Origin: Methylococcaceae bacterium UBA662 | Lineage (GTDB): Bacteria; Pseudomonadota; Gammaproteobacteria; Methylococcales; Methylomonadaceae | Reading direction: 5' to 3' | Assembly: GCA_002299425.1 (NCBI GenBank) | Contig: DBNW01000053.1 | Span: 78,483 to 142,482 of the forward strand | DNA: 64,000 bases | In this document: piece by piece, positions 37,091 to 46,066 of the stretch | Layout of the letters: every line of letters begins with the position of its first letter | Numbering within the stretch: the first letter of the stretch is position 1 | Made by a program: the position numbers and the translations under genes | The notes under the pieces: model-generated | Seen by the model: the letters and a program-made list of their open reading frames with translations, nothing else | Databases searched by the model: none | What the model was told of the DNA's origin: nothing

Positions 37091-37779
37091 TGCAACAAAA
37101 TAGCCAATGGCATCGCTTTGCCACCAGCGATCAAATCGCCGAAGCCGCCAGTAAAAAAATTCTAGCCGCCGCCCGGCAGGCCATCGCCGAACACGGGTGC
37201 TTCAAACTGGTTCTAGCCGGTGGCACCACGCCAGAAAAAGTCTACCGGCTGTTAGCCGAAAGTGCAGCAGACTGGGACCGCTGGTTGATTTATTACGGTG
37301 ACGAGCGCTGCCTGCCAGTGGATCATGCCGAACGCAACAGCCAACTGGCTAAGCAGGCTTTTTTGAATGGCGCCAACATACCCGCCAAGCAGATTTTTAC
37401 TATCCCGGCCGAATTAGGGCCGGAGCAGGGCGCATTACAGTATCGAGAAATTGTCAGGTCAGCCCTGCCGTTTGACCTGGTATTGTTAGGGCTAGGCGAA
37501 GATGGCCATACCGCCAGCTTGTTTCCCGGTCATGCCCATAACCCGGACGAACTGACCCATGCCGTCGAAAATTCACCGAAACCGCCACCGGAGCGGGTGT
37601 CGCTCAGTGCCCAAGCATTAGGACAGACCCGGGAGTTGATTTTTTTAGTCACCGGCGGTAACAAACAGGAAGCTGTAAAAGCCTGGCGTTCGGGTGCTCA
37701 ATTGCCTGCGGCAACCATCATGCCACCGGTCGCCGATGTCTTTATCGACGCGGCGGCTTTTCCAGAAATCGATGCTTAG
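37090..37779 (+). CDS. pgl: 6-phosphogluconolactonase
   Basis: Pgl hydrolyses 6-phosphogluconolactone, the product of Zwf. It starts at GTG 37090 in the sequence TAGTG, one base overlapping the zwf stop, a classic translational coupling. The 229 residues belong to the DevB/NagB-like fold: LVLAGGTTPEKVYRLL (phosphate binding), YYGDERCLPVDHAERNS with catalytic and binding residues, LLGLGEDGHTASLFPG with the conserved His, and ELIFLVTGGNKQEAVKAW near the end. It completes the gnd-zwf-pgl operon. Confidence 0.93.
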   Translation: MQQNSQWHRFATSDQIAEAASKKILAAARQAIAEHGCFKLVLAGGTTPEKVYRLLAESAADWDRWLIYYGDERCLPVDHAERNSQLAKQAFLNGANIPAKQIFTIPAELGPEQGALQYREIVRSALPFDLVLLGLGEDGHTASLFPGHAHNPDELTHAVENSPKPPPERVSLSAQALGQTRELIFLVTGGNKQEAVKAWRSGAQLPAATIMPPVADVFIDAAAFPEIDA

Positions 37780-37792
37780 AAATAAGCCACGG

Positions 37793-37824
37793 CAGTGTCA
37801 CTGTGTGAAGGACCGGTGACACTG
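37793..37824. terminator. 9-bp perfect inverted repeat after pgl
   Basis: CAGTGTCAC (37793-37801) and GTGACACTG (37816-37824) pair perfectly around a 14-nt loop, 14 nt after the pgl stop. There is no T tract. It probably marks the 3' end of the operon. Confidence 0.5.
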
Positions 37825-37897
37825 CGCGCAAAGCGGTTAAAGCGTGGTGGATTGAATCGTCTTTGACAGGCCTGCAAGTAGCGTGTCAGTAATTTCG

Positions 37898-37913
37898 CAT
37901 AATGTGTATTATG
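37898..37913. promoter_or_regulatory. small palindrome upstream of the MscK-like gene
   Basis: CATAAT (37898-37903), GTGT, then ATTATG (37908-37913) form a perfect inverted repeat about 70 bp before the channel gene. A TTGACA at 37863-37868 is too far from it for a standard promoter. It could be an operator or an AT-rich -10 region. Confidence 0.3.
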
Positions 37914-37981
37914 TTAAATAATGCGTTACAGCAACCGTTCCGACGTAGCCACCCGAGTTTTTTGTAAGCCCCCGACGCCCG

Positions 37982-40900
37982 ATGACAGAACCCCGGCCCA
38001 TGCGTTTTTTAACGTTCGTCTTTTTGCTTGCGGCAATGCCTTGTTTAGCAACCGTGGCAACAAGCACCGAACCGCCTTATACCCAGGCCAGACTGCAAGA
38101 CAAAATAAATGACCTAGATGGCAAGCAAGACATTGAAGATGGCATTAAATCCAGGCTGTTAACGCTGTATAGGTCGGCTAAAAACAATCTGGACACTCTA
38201 GATGCCTTCATTCAACGTAAAGCCGCTTTTAAACGCTCGATCAAGGAAGCACCGCTTGAAACCAAACGCTTACAAAATGAGATAAACCAACTTCAGGCGC
38301 AACTTGCCCAACAAGTGCCGGAAGATTTTAGCCGCATCAGCACCGAAGAGCTGGAACAACGGTTAATTTTAGAAAAGGAAAAAATCAGCGGTCTAGACGA
38401 ACAAATCAAAAAACTGGCCAATGAACAGGTCTTGCAAAACAGCAGGCCGCCGTTGATCCGCTCTGAAATGGTCGCCGCACAACAAGAAATAGACACTAGT
38501 CAAAAAAAACTGGAGGGGCTGTCGCTCAGCGACAAAACCAAGCCAGAAATTGAGGCCGAGCAGATTTATTTAAAAACCGCAATGGATGCTAGGGCCGCCG
38601 AACTCAATAGCTTGGAGATCGAAGCCATCAGCAACCCCTCACGGATAGAACGCTTGCAAGCCAAACTGCTCTGGCTTAGCCTGCAAAAAGACAGCAAAAA
38701 TCATGTTGTTGCCGCCATAGAAAGCTTGTTGGCCGAGCGCAGGCAAAAAGATGCCAAGCAAGCCCAAGACGCCCTGACTCAGGCGGAAAAAGAACTCGCC
38801 GGCAAACCTGCGGTAATTCAAGCCATAACCCATGAAAACATCCGTTACAGCCAAGAATTGCAGGGTATAACCGATAACATTGAACACTTGCTTTCTCAAA
38901 AAACCCTGTTGGACAGCAAAGCTCTAGCAATCGAGGAAGATTTCAAAGACGCCGACAAAAAGATCGCCCTGGCCAGTGTCAGCCCGGCTCTGGGTAAAAT
39001 TCTGCGTGAGCAAAGGCGCAATTTAGCACTGGACAGCCAACTTGCCACCTGGGCGGAGACCGTTCAAAACGAGACTGCCTTGGCCAGCCTCAGCGTGTAC
39101 AGGGTCGAAGAACGCTTAAAAAAATTACTGGATAGTGACACGGTATTAAAGGAACTGATGGTCTCTCAGGTTCCAGAAACCTTACTGCCCCAGCAACGCA
39201 TGATGATCCAAGCGGAATTGCGAGTGCTGTTGAATAGCCAAAAAGATCTGCTGAACAAACTGGAAGCGGCGGGTAAAACGTATTTGCGTGCCTTGGGTGA
39301 GTTTGATTTTACCCGGGAACAAATGGCTGCTAAGACAAAGCGGTTTGCCGACTATTTGGATGAGAATTTATTGTGGGTTCCCAGCGCCAATCCCATTAAC
39401 ATGAATTTTCCGGCCGACCTGTTAGAGTCCATGCGCATGTTGATTTCACCCAGCGATTGGGCCGCTGTCGCCAAAGACAGCCTAAACGCCGTAGCCAAAT
39501 GGCCCTTCGCCACTGCCACGGCGGCATTGGGCTGGTTGTTGCTGCTCGTCAGTCGTGGCCAATGCAAAAAGCAACTGGTGCTGGCTACGCAACGGCTAGG
39601 CAAGCCTTATACCGACCGGTTTGCCCATACCTTAATGGCCTTGCTGTACACCGCCAGTCTCGTGCTACCTCTGCCCGTCTTAGCGTATGGCTGGGGCTGG
39701 CTGTTAAGCAACCCGAATGACGGCAGTCATTTTGGCAAAGCCGTGGGTGTTGGCTTGCAATCAGCGGCGGTAGCTTTTGTATTTTTGCAATTTGTTTATC
39801 AGTTGTTTGCAAGCAACGGAGTTTTCCGCCGCCACTTCCACTGGCAAAAAGACAGCGTGCTCTTGTTTCGCGCCCACATGGGGTGGCTGCGTTGGGTTGT
39901 CGTCCCCACTGCATTTTTAATCAGCATAACCCACGCCTCGCCGGACTTAACCCATAGTGACAGCCTAGGACGCCTGGCTTTAATCGTTGTCCTAGCCGGC
40001 CTCTCGGTATTTTTGTACCGGCTATTAAATCCCCAACGGTGTATTGTGCAGCCTTTCCTGTTAGCGCATCCGCACAGTTGGGCCAACAAGCTGCGGTTAT
40101 TCTGGTTTCCTTTTGCCGTACTCTGCCCTATCGTGTTCATAGGTTTTGCGGCCACCGGTTATTATCTAAGTGCTTTAGAGCTGCAACAAAAATTAATGGT
40201 GACGTTGCGGTTTATGTTTTTGGTGCTGATTATCCATCAACTGGTGCTGCGCTGGCTGACCTTGGTCAACCGGCAAATTGCTTTTGAGAACATCCGCAAA
40301 AAAAAGAAAGCCGCCACGCAAAGTGAAAAACATCCCGTCCCGCAAGGCGGCGAAGAACGGGTTTTGCCGATAGACGAGTACTTAATTGACATACCCAAGA
40401 TCAATGCCCAAACCATGAAATTGCTGGCCATGTGCATTAGTTTTGCATTACTGGTTGGCTTATGGTTGATTTGGGGCAACATTTTGCCTGCTTTTTCATT
40501 CCTAGATCAGATCGTACTTTGGCAGCACGAAACCCTCATCGACAAACAATTGGCCATGCAGCCGATTACCTTAACCAATCTGTTATTGGCCCTGCTGTAT
40601 GGGTTTGTCATGATGGTGTCCGTGGCTAATTTTTCAGGATTAATGGAGTTGCTCTTGTTTGGCAGGATGGATGTGGAAGCCGGCAGCCGCTACGCCATCA
40701 ACCAAATAGCCAAATACGTGATGGTTTCCATAGGCCTGTTTGTCATCGTCAATGAACTGGGCGGCAGTTGGTCGCAACTGCAATGGTTGGTGGCGGCCTT
40801 AGGCGTCGGCTTAGGCTTTGGTCTGCAAGAGATTTTCGCCAATTTGGTGTCCGGTATCATTTTGTTGTTTGAACGACCCATCCGCATTGGCGACACCGTT

Positions 40901-41395
40901 ACCATTGGCGAAGTTACCGGCAAAGTGTGCCGTATCCAAATGCGCGCGACCACCATCATGGACTGGGATCAAAAAGAACTGATAGTGCCCAACAAAACCT
41001 TTATTACCAACGAACTGGTCAACTGGACCTTAAGCGACGCCGTCACCCGCGTGGTTATCCCGGTCGGTATCGCCTACGGTTCTGATGCAGAAAAAGCCCA
41101 CCAAATCATGATGGACACTATCACCGCTACTCCCTTAGTGCTGACAGACCCAGAACCCTGTGTGTTATTTATGGAGTTCGGCGATAACGCCCTGATTTTT
41201 TCGGTGCGGGTGTTCGTCAGTGAAATGGCGCACCGCCTGCCCCTCATTCACAACTTGCATATGCGCTTGGAAAAAGCGTTGCGCGATAACAACATAGAAA
41301 TACCCCTACCCCAACACCATGTGCATATTCGCTCTTCAACACCGATACCGCCGGTTGCTCATCAGGAATGGCAACGGGCTTTTGTATCTCGTTAA
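37982..41395 (+). CDS. MscK/MscM-like large mechanosensitive channel
   Basis: A 1137-residue member of the MscS superfamily close to E. coli MscK (KefA) and YjeP in length and layout. A signal peptide (MRFLTFVFLLAAMPCLA, from the second Met) leads to a long periplasmic coiled-coil region (about 30-470, MscS-porin type, e.g. LETKRLQNEINQLQAQLAQQ). A block of membrane helices (about 500-910) follows. The C-terminal MscS core has the pore helix LGVGLGFGLQEIFANLVSG and the beta domain FERPIRIGDTVTIGEVTGKV. It would open under membrane tension to relieve osmotic downshock. Start could be 37982 or 38000; neither has a clear ribosome site. Confidence 0.9.
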   Translation: MTEPRPMRFLTFVFLLAAMPCLATVATSTEPPYTQARLQDKINDLDGKQDIEDGIKSRLLTLYRSAKNNLDTLDAFIQRKAAFKRSIKEAPLETKRLQNEINQLQAQLAQQVPEDFSRISTEELEQRLILEKEKISGLDEQIKKLANEQVLQNSRPPLIRSEMVAAQQEIDTSQKKLEGLSLSDKTKPEIEAEQIYLKTAMDARAAELNSLEIEAISNPSRIERLQAKLLWLSLQKDSKNHVVAAIESLLAERRQKDAKQAQDALTQAEKELAGKPAVIQAITHENIRYSQELQGITDNIEHLLSQKTLLDSKALAIEEDFKDADKKIALASVSPALGKILREQRRNLALDSQLATWAETVQNETALASLSVYRVEERLKKLLDSDTVLKELMVSQVPETLLPQQRMMIQAELRVLLNSQKDLLNKLEAAGKTYLRALGEFDFTREQMAAKTKRFADYLDENLLWVPSANPINMNFPADLLESMRMLISPSDWAAVAKDSLNAVAKWPFATATAALGWLLLLVSRGQCKKQLVLATQRLGKPYTDRFAHTLMALLYTASLVLPLPVLAYGWGWLLSNPNDGSHFGKAVGVGLQSAAVAFVFLQFVYQLFASNGVFRRHFHWQKDSVLLFRAHMGWLRWVVVPTAFLISITHASPDLTHSDSLGRLALIVVLAGLSVFLYRLLNPQRCIVQPFLLAHPHSWANKLRLFWFPFAVLCPIVFIGFAATGYYLSALELQQKLMVTLRFMFLVLIIHQLVLRWLTLVNRQIAFENIRKKKKAATQSEKHPVPQGGEERVLPIDEYLIDIPKINAQTMKLLAMCISFALLVGLWLIWGNILPAFSFLDQIVLWQHETLIDKQLAMQPITLTNLLLALLYGFVMMVSVANFSGLMELLLFGRMDVEAGSRYAINQIAKYVMVSIGLFVIVNELGGSWSQLQWLVAALGVGLGFGLQEIFANLVSGIILLFERPIRIGDTVTIGEVTGKVCRIQMRATTIMDWDQKELIVPNKTFITNELVNWTLSDAVTRVVIPVGIAYGSDAEKAHQIMMDTITATPLVLTDPEPCVLFMEFGDNALIFSVRVFVSEMAHRLPLIHNLHMRLEKALRDNNIEIPLPQHHVHIRSSTPIPPVAHQEWQRAFVSR

Positions 41396-41508
41396 ACGTG
41401 CGACCGATAAACCCCACGCTATTACCGATACCGAGGCGCTGCTTTAAAATGAGCTGTTTTAAATTGCCCGAACACCCTCGCTTCCCTGCTCTAGCCGGTG
41501 CTTGATCC

Positions 41509-43398
41509 ATGTTGAACTTTAAAAATCTCACCTTGCGTAGAGGTGTCAAGCAATTGTTTGCTAACGCCTCATTCATTCTGCACAAAGGCCAAAAAATAGG
41601 CTTCACCGGTGCTAACGGGGTTGGTAAGTCCAGCCTGTTTGCGTTGGTTAGGGGCGAACTCTACCCCGATGAGGGCGAATTCATGATGCCGCCCAATCTG
41701 ACCGTGGCTTATGTCGCCCAGGAAACACCCGCCGTCAACTGCCCGGCGATTGAGTACGTCATCGACGGCGATCAAGCACTACGCCAATTGCAACGGCAAT
41801 TGCAGCTTGCCGAACAACAAAATGACGGCATCAAGCTGGCCGAACTGCATGCCACTTTGGATGTTATAGGCGGTTACAGTGCCCGCATCCGGGCTTCGCG
41901 GCTGCTGGACGGCTTAGGTTTTAGCACAGCACAGGAGCAGCAACCGGTCAGCACTTTCTCCGGCGGTTGGCGCATGCGCCTGAATTTAGGCCAAGCGCTG
42001 ATGTGCCGTTCCGATGTGTTGCTGTTAGATGAACCGACCAACCACTTGGATTTGGACGCCGTCATCTGGCTGCAAGACTGGTTATGCAAATACCCTGGCA
42101 CCTTGCTGCTGATTTCTCATGACCGCGATTTTCTCGATACCATCACCAGCCACATCGTTCACATCGAACAAAACAAAGCCGAACTGTACACGGGTAATTA
42201 TTCTGCCTTTGAACGCATGCGCGCGGAACGCTTAGCGCAGCAACAAGCCGCCTACCAAAAACAACAGCGCGAGATGGCACATATTCAAAGCTTTATCGAT
42301 CGTTTCAAGGCGCAGGCCACCAAGGCGCGGCAGGCGCAAAGCCGCATTAAGGCCTTGGAACGCATGGAAGTGATTGCCCAAGCCCATGTCGATTCGCCGT
42401 TTACCTTCACTTTCCCGGATCCGGGCCGTTTGCCTAATCCATTGCTTAAGCTGGATAAAGCCGACATCGGCTACGGCGACACGATCATCGTCAAACAGGT
42501 GGGCTTGTCGATTGTACCCGGCGACCGCATCGGTCTGTTAGGGCCGAACGGAGCCGGCAAATCCAGCCTAATTAAAGTGCTGGCGGGGGACATGCTGCCG
42601 TTAACCGGCACACGGCTGCCTGCTGACGCGCTACGGATTGGTTATTTTGCCCAGCACCAACTGGAACAATTGCGCTTGGACGAAAGCCCGTTGTGGCATC
42701 TGCAACAACTGAACAAACAAGCAAGCGAACGTGATTTGCGTCACTTCTTAGGCGGTTTTGATTTTCAAGGCGACAAAGTAATGGAACCGGTTAGGCCGTT
42801 TTCCGGCGGAGAAAAAGCCCGCTTAGTGCTGGCCTTACTGGTTTACCAAAACCCCAATCTGTTGTTGCTGGATGAGCCCACCAACCACCTAGACTTGGAA
42901 ATGCGCCACGCGCTGAACGTCGCCTTGCAAGATTACCAAGGCGCATTGGTGGTGGTTTCCCATGACCGCCACTTGCTGCGCAGCGTCACCGACCGGCTGT
43001 TGTTGGTGGCCGACGCTCAAGTGCAAGCCTTCGATGGCGATCTGGACGATTACCGCGATTGGTTAAATGGACAGAGAAAAAACACAGACAACCAACCGCT
43101 CACTGTGGACAACGGAACGGTGTTATCCCGCAAAGACTTGCGTAAACAAGACGCCGAACGCCGACAGCGACAGAAACCGTTGCTGGATGCCTTGAAAAAA
43201 GCAGAACAAGCCGTAGAAAAATACCACAACGAACAACGTGACTTAGAACGCCAACTAGCCGAACCTGACATCTACGCCGACACGCAAAAACAGCGTCTGA
43301 AACAACTACTAGAACGCAAAGCTCAAGTTGATAAAGCCTTAGAGAACGCCGAGACCGATTGGCTGGAAGCCGAGGAACGCTTGCAGGAGGCGGATTAG
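41509..43398 (+). CDS. yheS: ABC-F family ATP-binding protein, YheS-like
   Basis: A 629-residue soluble protein with two ABC domains and no membrane part, so it belongs to the ribosome-associated ABC-F translation factors. First domain: Walker A GANGVGKSS, signature FSGGWRMRLNLGQ, Walker B LLLDEPTNHLD. The P-site tRNA interaction motif linker follows (MRAERLAQQQAAYQKQQREM). Second domain: GPNGAGKSS, FSGGEKARLVLALL, LLLDEPTNHLD. The C-terminal coiled coil (about 545-625) is long and charged. Length and order match E. coli YheS (637 residues); ABC-F paralogues are hard to tell apart, so the symbol is probable rather than certain. Confidence 0.85.
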   Translation: MLNFKNLTLRRGVKQLFANASFILHKGQKIGFTGANGVGKSSLFALVRGELYPDEGEFMMPPNLTVAYVAQETPAVNCPAIEYVIDGDQALRQLQRQLQLAEQQNDGIKLAELHATLDVIGGYSARIRASRLLDGLGFSTAQEQQPVSTFSGGWRMRLNLGQALMCRSDVLLLDEPTNHLDLDAVIWLQDWLCKYPGTLLLISHDRDFLDTITSHIVHIEQNKAELYTGNYSAFERMRAERLAQQQAAYQKQQREMAHIQSFIDRFKAQATKARQAQSRIKALERMEVIAQAHVDSPFTFTFPDPGRLPNPLLKLDKADIGYGDTIIVKQVGLSIVPGDRIGLLGPNGAGKSSLIKVLAGDMLPLTGTRLPADALRIGYFAQHQLEQLRLDESPLWHLQQLNKQASERDLRHFLGGFDFQGDKVMEPVRPFSGGEKARLVLALLVYQNPNLLLLDEPTNHLDLEMRHALNVALQDYQGALVVVSHDRHLLRSVTDRLLLVADAQVQAFDGDLDDYRDWLNGQRKNTDNQPLTVDNGTVLSRKDLRKQDAERRQRQKPLLDALKKAEQAVEKYHNEQRDLERQLAEPDIYADTQKQRLKQLLERKAQVDKALENAETDWLEAEERLQEAD

Positions 43399-43503
43399 TG
43401 AGTAGCCTCCATACCGCTTTGCACAACGCGCGTGCTGCTTGTTGGTCAAGCCGTTGTCGGTCAGAACAGTTCGGTTTTTAAGATCACTTAAAATCAAATA
43501 CCT

Positions 43504-43530
43504 CTTGAAAAATCCAGCTTAACCCCCATC
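43504..43530 (+). promoter_or_regulatory. sigma-32 heat-shock promoter of htpG
   Basis: CTTGAAA (43504-43510), a 13-bp spacer and CCCCATC (43524-43530) match the E. coli sigma-32 consensus (CTTGAAA, 11-16 bp, CCCCATnT) at every fixed position except the final T. It lies 46 bp before the htpG start codon, so transcription would begin near 43537. Confidence 0.85.
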
Positions 43531-43575
43531 GTTTAGGGCGATTCATTTACCTCTCAATAAAAAGGAGACCTCAAC

Positions 43576-45534
43576 GTGACTGTTGAAGCACACAAAGAAA
43601 CCCTAGGGTTTCAAACCGAAGTCAAGCACCTGCTGCATTTGATGATTCATTCCTTGTACAGCAACAAAGAAATTTTTCTGCGCGAGTTGATCTCAAACGC
43701 TTCGGACGCCGCCGACAAGCTGCGCTTTTCGGCCTTGTCCAACGACAGCCTGTACGAAGGCGACAGCGAGCTGAAAATCCGCCTGGAGTTTAACAAAGAC
43801 CAGCGCACCGTCACCGTCATCGACAACGGCATCGGCATGAGCCGCGAGGAAGTGCAGGAGCATATCGGCACCATCGCCAAATCCGGCACCAAGCAATTTT
43901 TTGATGCGTTGACCGGCGACCAAGCCAAAGACAGCGAGTTGATCGGCCAATTCGGCGTCGGTTTTTATTCTTCTTTTATCATCGCCGACAAAGTCATCTT
44001 GACCACCCGCAAGGCGGGTGCGCCGATAGACCAAGGCGTGCGCTGGGAGTCGGCGGGCGAAGGCGATTACACGCTGGAAACGGTCGAAAAACCCCAACGC
44101 GGCACTGAAATCGTCCTGCATTTGCGCGCAGGCGAAGACGAGTTTTTAGACAACTGGCGCCTGCGCTCGATTGTGCGGAAATTCTCCGACCATATTTCCC
44201 TGCCCATCGTCATGGACAAGGAAGTGATGCCGGAAATGGATTTTGATGAAGCAGAAACTGCCGAGGGCGAGGAAAAAGCCGAAAAAGCCAAGCCGGAACC
44301 CCAAATCGTCGAGGAAACCATCAACAGTGCCTCGGCATTGTGGGCTAAAGCCCGCCAGGACATTTCCGACAACGATTACAACGAATTCTACAAACACGTC
44401 GCGCACGATTTCCAAGACCCGCTAGCCCATGTCCACAGCAAGGTCGAAGGCAGCAACGAATACACCTTGCTGCTGTATGTGCCCTCCCGCGCGCCGTTCG
44501 ATTTGTGGGACCGCGACAACAAGCACGGCGTGAAACTGTACATCAAAAAAGTGTTCATCACCGACGACGCCGAGCAGTTGATGCCACGCTACCTGCGCTT
44601 CATTAAAGGTGTTATCGACGCCAATTCCCTGCCGCTGAACGTGTCGCGGGAAATCCTGCAACAAAGCAAACAAATCAACACTATAAAATCCGGTGCGGTA
44701 AAAAAAGTGGTGGGCATGCTGGAAAACCTCGCCAAAAACGAAGCGGAAAAATACGCAACCTTCTGGAAAGAATTTGGCAATGTCATCAAGGAAGGCCCGA
44801 TTGAAGACCACGCCAACAAAGACCGTGTGGCCAAGCTGTTGCGCTTTAGCTCCACCCATACCGACCACAGCCAGCAAGATGTCAGCTTGGAAGCTTACGT
44901 CAGCCGCATGAAGGAAGGCCAGGAGAAAATTTACTACATCACCGCCGACAGCTTTGCCGCCGCGAAAAACAGCCCACATCTGGAGATTTTCCGCAAAAAA
45001 GGCATTGAAGTGCTGTTGCTGTCCGACCGGGTCGATGAATGGCTGGTGTCCTCATTGACCGAATTTGACGGCAAACACCTGCAATCGGTCGCTAAGGGTG
45101 AATTGGATTTAGGGCTGTTAGCCGACAGCGAGGACGACAAAAAAGCTCAGGAAGAAGCTAACAAAGATTTTGCATCGGTGTTGCAGCAAATCAAGGAGGT
45201 CTTAGGCGATAAAATTAAGGAAGTGCGCCTGACCCATCGCCTGACCGAATCCCCCGCTTGTTTGGTGTCCGATGTTTACGGCATGAGCCTGAACATGGAG
45301 CGCATCATGAAAGAGGCGGGGCAGTCGATGAATTTTAGCAGCAAGCCGATTTTTGAAATCAACCCCAGCCACGCACTGGTCGCTAAGCTAAAAAACGAGC
45401 AGGACGACAGCCGTTTCGCCGATTTAACGCACATTTTGTTCGACCAGGCCCTGCTGGCCGAAGGCGGGCAGTTGGACGACCCGGCGGCGTTCGTGCACAA
45501 GCTGAACGGCTTGTTGCAGGGGTTGCTGCATTAA
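43576..45534 (+). CDS. htpG: molecular chaperone HtpG (Hsp90)
   Basis: HtpG is the bacterial Hsp90, an ATP-driven dimeric chaperone. It starts at GTG 43576 after a strong AAAGGAG ribosome site. The 652 residues (E. coli 624) contain the GHKL ATPase motifs: ELISNASDAADKLRF (catalytic Glu and Asn), VIDNGIGMSREE, and GQFGVGFYSSFI. An acidic/Lys/Glu-rich insertion (AETAEGEEKAEKAKPEPQ, about residues 225-242) lies at the end of the N-terminal domain, where eukaryotic Hsp90 has its charged linker; this accounts for most of the extra length. It has its own sigma-32 promoter and a strong terminator. Confidence 0.97.
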   Translation: MTVEAHKETLGFQTEVKHLLHLMIHSLYSNKEIFLRELISNASDAADKLRFSALSNDSLYEGDSELKIRLEFNKDQRTVTVIDNGIGMSREEVQEHIGTIAKSGTKQFFDALTGDQAKDSELIGQFGVGFYSSFIIADKVILTTRKAGAPIDQGVRWESAGEGDYTLETVEKPQRGTEIVLHLRAGEDEFLDNWRLRSIVRKFSDHISLPIVMDKEVMPEMDFDEAETAEGEEKAEKAKPEPQIVEETINSASALWAKARQDISDNDYNEFYKHVAHDFQDPLAHVHSKVEGSNEYTLLLYVPSRAPFDLWDRDNKHGVKLYIKKVFITDDAEQLMPRYLRFIKGVIDANSLPLNVSREILQQSKQINTIKSGAVKKVVGMLENLAKNEAEKYATFWKEFGNVIKEGPIEDHANKDRVAKLLRFSSTHTDHSQQDVSLEAYVSRMKEGQEKIYYITADSFAAAKNSPHLEIFRKKGIEVLLLSDRVDEWLVSSLTEFDGKHLQSVAKGELDLGLLADSEDDKKAQEEANKDFASVLQQIKEVLGDKIKEVRLTHRLTESPACLVSDVYGMSLNMERIMKEAGQSMNFSSKPIFEINPSHALVAKLKNEQDDSRFADLTHILFDQALLAEGGQLDDPAAFVHKLNGLLQGLLH

Positions 45535-45548
45535 ATTTTAACGCGAAG

Positions 45549-45575
45549 AAAAGGCCGGTTTGACCGGCCTTTTTT
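45549..45575 (+). terminator. Rho-independent terminator of htpG
   Basis: AAAAGGCCGGT (45549-45559) pairs perfectly with ACCGGCCTTTT (45563-45573) around TTG, running into a T tract. It is 14 nt after the htpG stop. The A-rich 5' arm means it may also serve the convergent TM2 gene. Confidence 0.92.
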
Positions 45576-45616
45576 ACGGGGTTGGTTTTCTAAGTCAAAC
45601 AGCACTAGCACGGGTA

Positions 45617-46033
45617 TTATTTTAGCGGTCTGCCCTTAGCGTCTTTATTGATGTGTCCGGCAAAAATAAGGACGGTTTCGATAAATCCCCACAAAACACC
45701 GTAGCCTTGGGTTAACACCGTTACAGCCAGTTGCGCTAAGCCTATTTTGTAAAACCCTAGATAAAACCGGTGAACACCAGCGAAACCAAAAACCAAGCCT
45801 AACGCCGCTGCTAAGTATTTGTATTTTACTGGCTTGGTTTTTTCCAGATACGCGCCTACCAGGCTAACCTGTTGCGCAGCACCCCCGCTGACCTCAAAAC
45901 GGACATCATCCCCGGGTTCTGGCGGAACCTCAAGTTGCCAATCAGCGGCGTGGAATGGATAAAGCTGACCATTGCTGGCAATGGTGCCGGTTTGGTTTTG
46001 CTCGTCGTAACTTTCAATGTGTCCTGTTATCAT
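45617..46033 (-). CDS. OB/cold-shock-like domain fused to a TM2 domain
   Basis: From ATG 46033 the product is 138 residues (a TTG two codons earlier is also open). The first ~60 residues, MITGHIESYDEQNQTGTIAS with the YPFHAADW and PGDDVRFEV segments, look like a small cold-shock/OB-fold beta barrel. Residues about 70-135 form a TM2 domain: KYKYLAAALGLVFGFAGVHR followed by FYLGFYKIGLAQL and a second helix (LWGFIETVLIFAG). TM2 proteins are of unknown function. The pairing of a nucleic-acid-binding-like barrel with a membrane domain suggests recruitment of something to the membrane, but that is speculation. It lies 33 bp after the universal stress protein gene on the same strand. Confidence 0.7.
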   Translation of the reverse strand: MITGHIESYDEQNQTGTIASNGQLYPFHAADWQLEVPPEPGDDVRFEVSGGAAQQVSLVGAYLEKTKPVKYKYLAAALGLVFGFAGVHRFYLGFYKIGLAQLAVTVLTQGYGVLWGFIETVLIFAGHINKDAKGRPLK

Positions 46034-46066
46034 TTTCAATGACTGGTTTGTGGTTTACGGTGAGGG

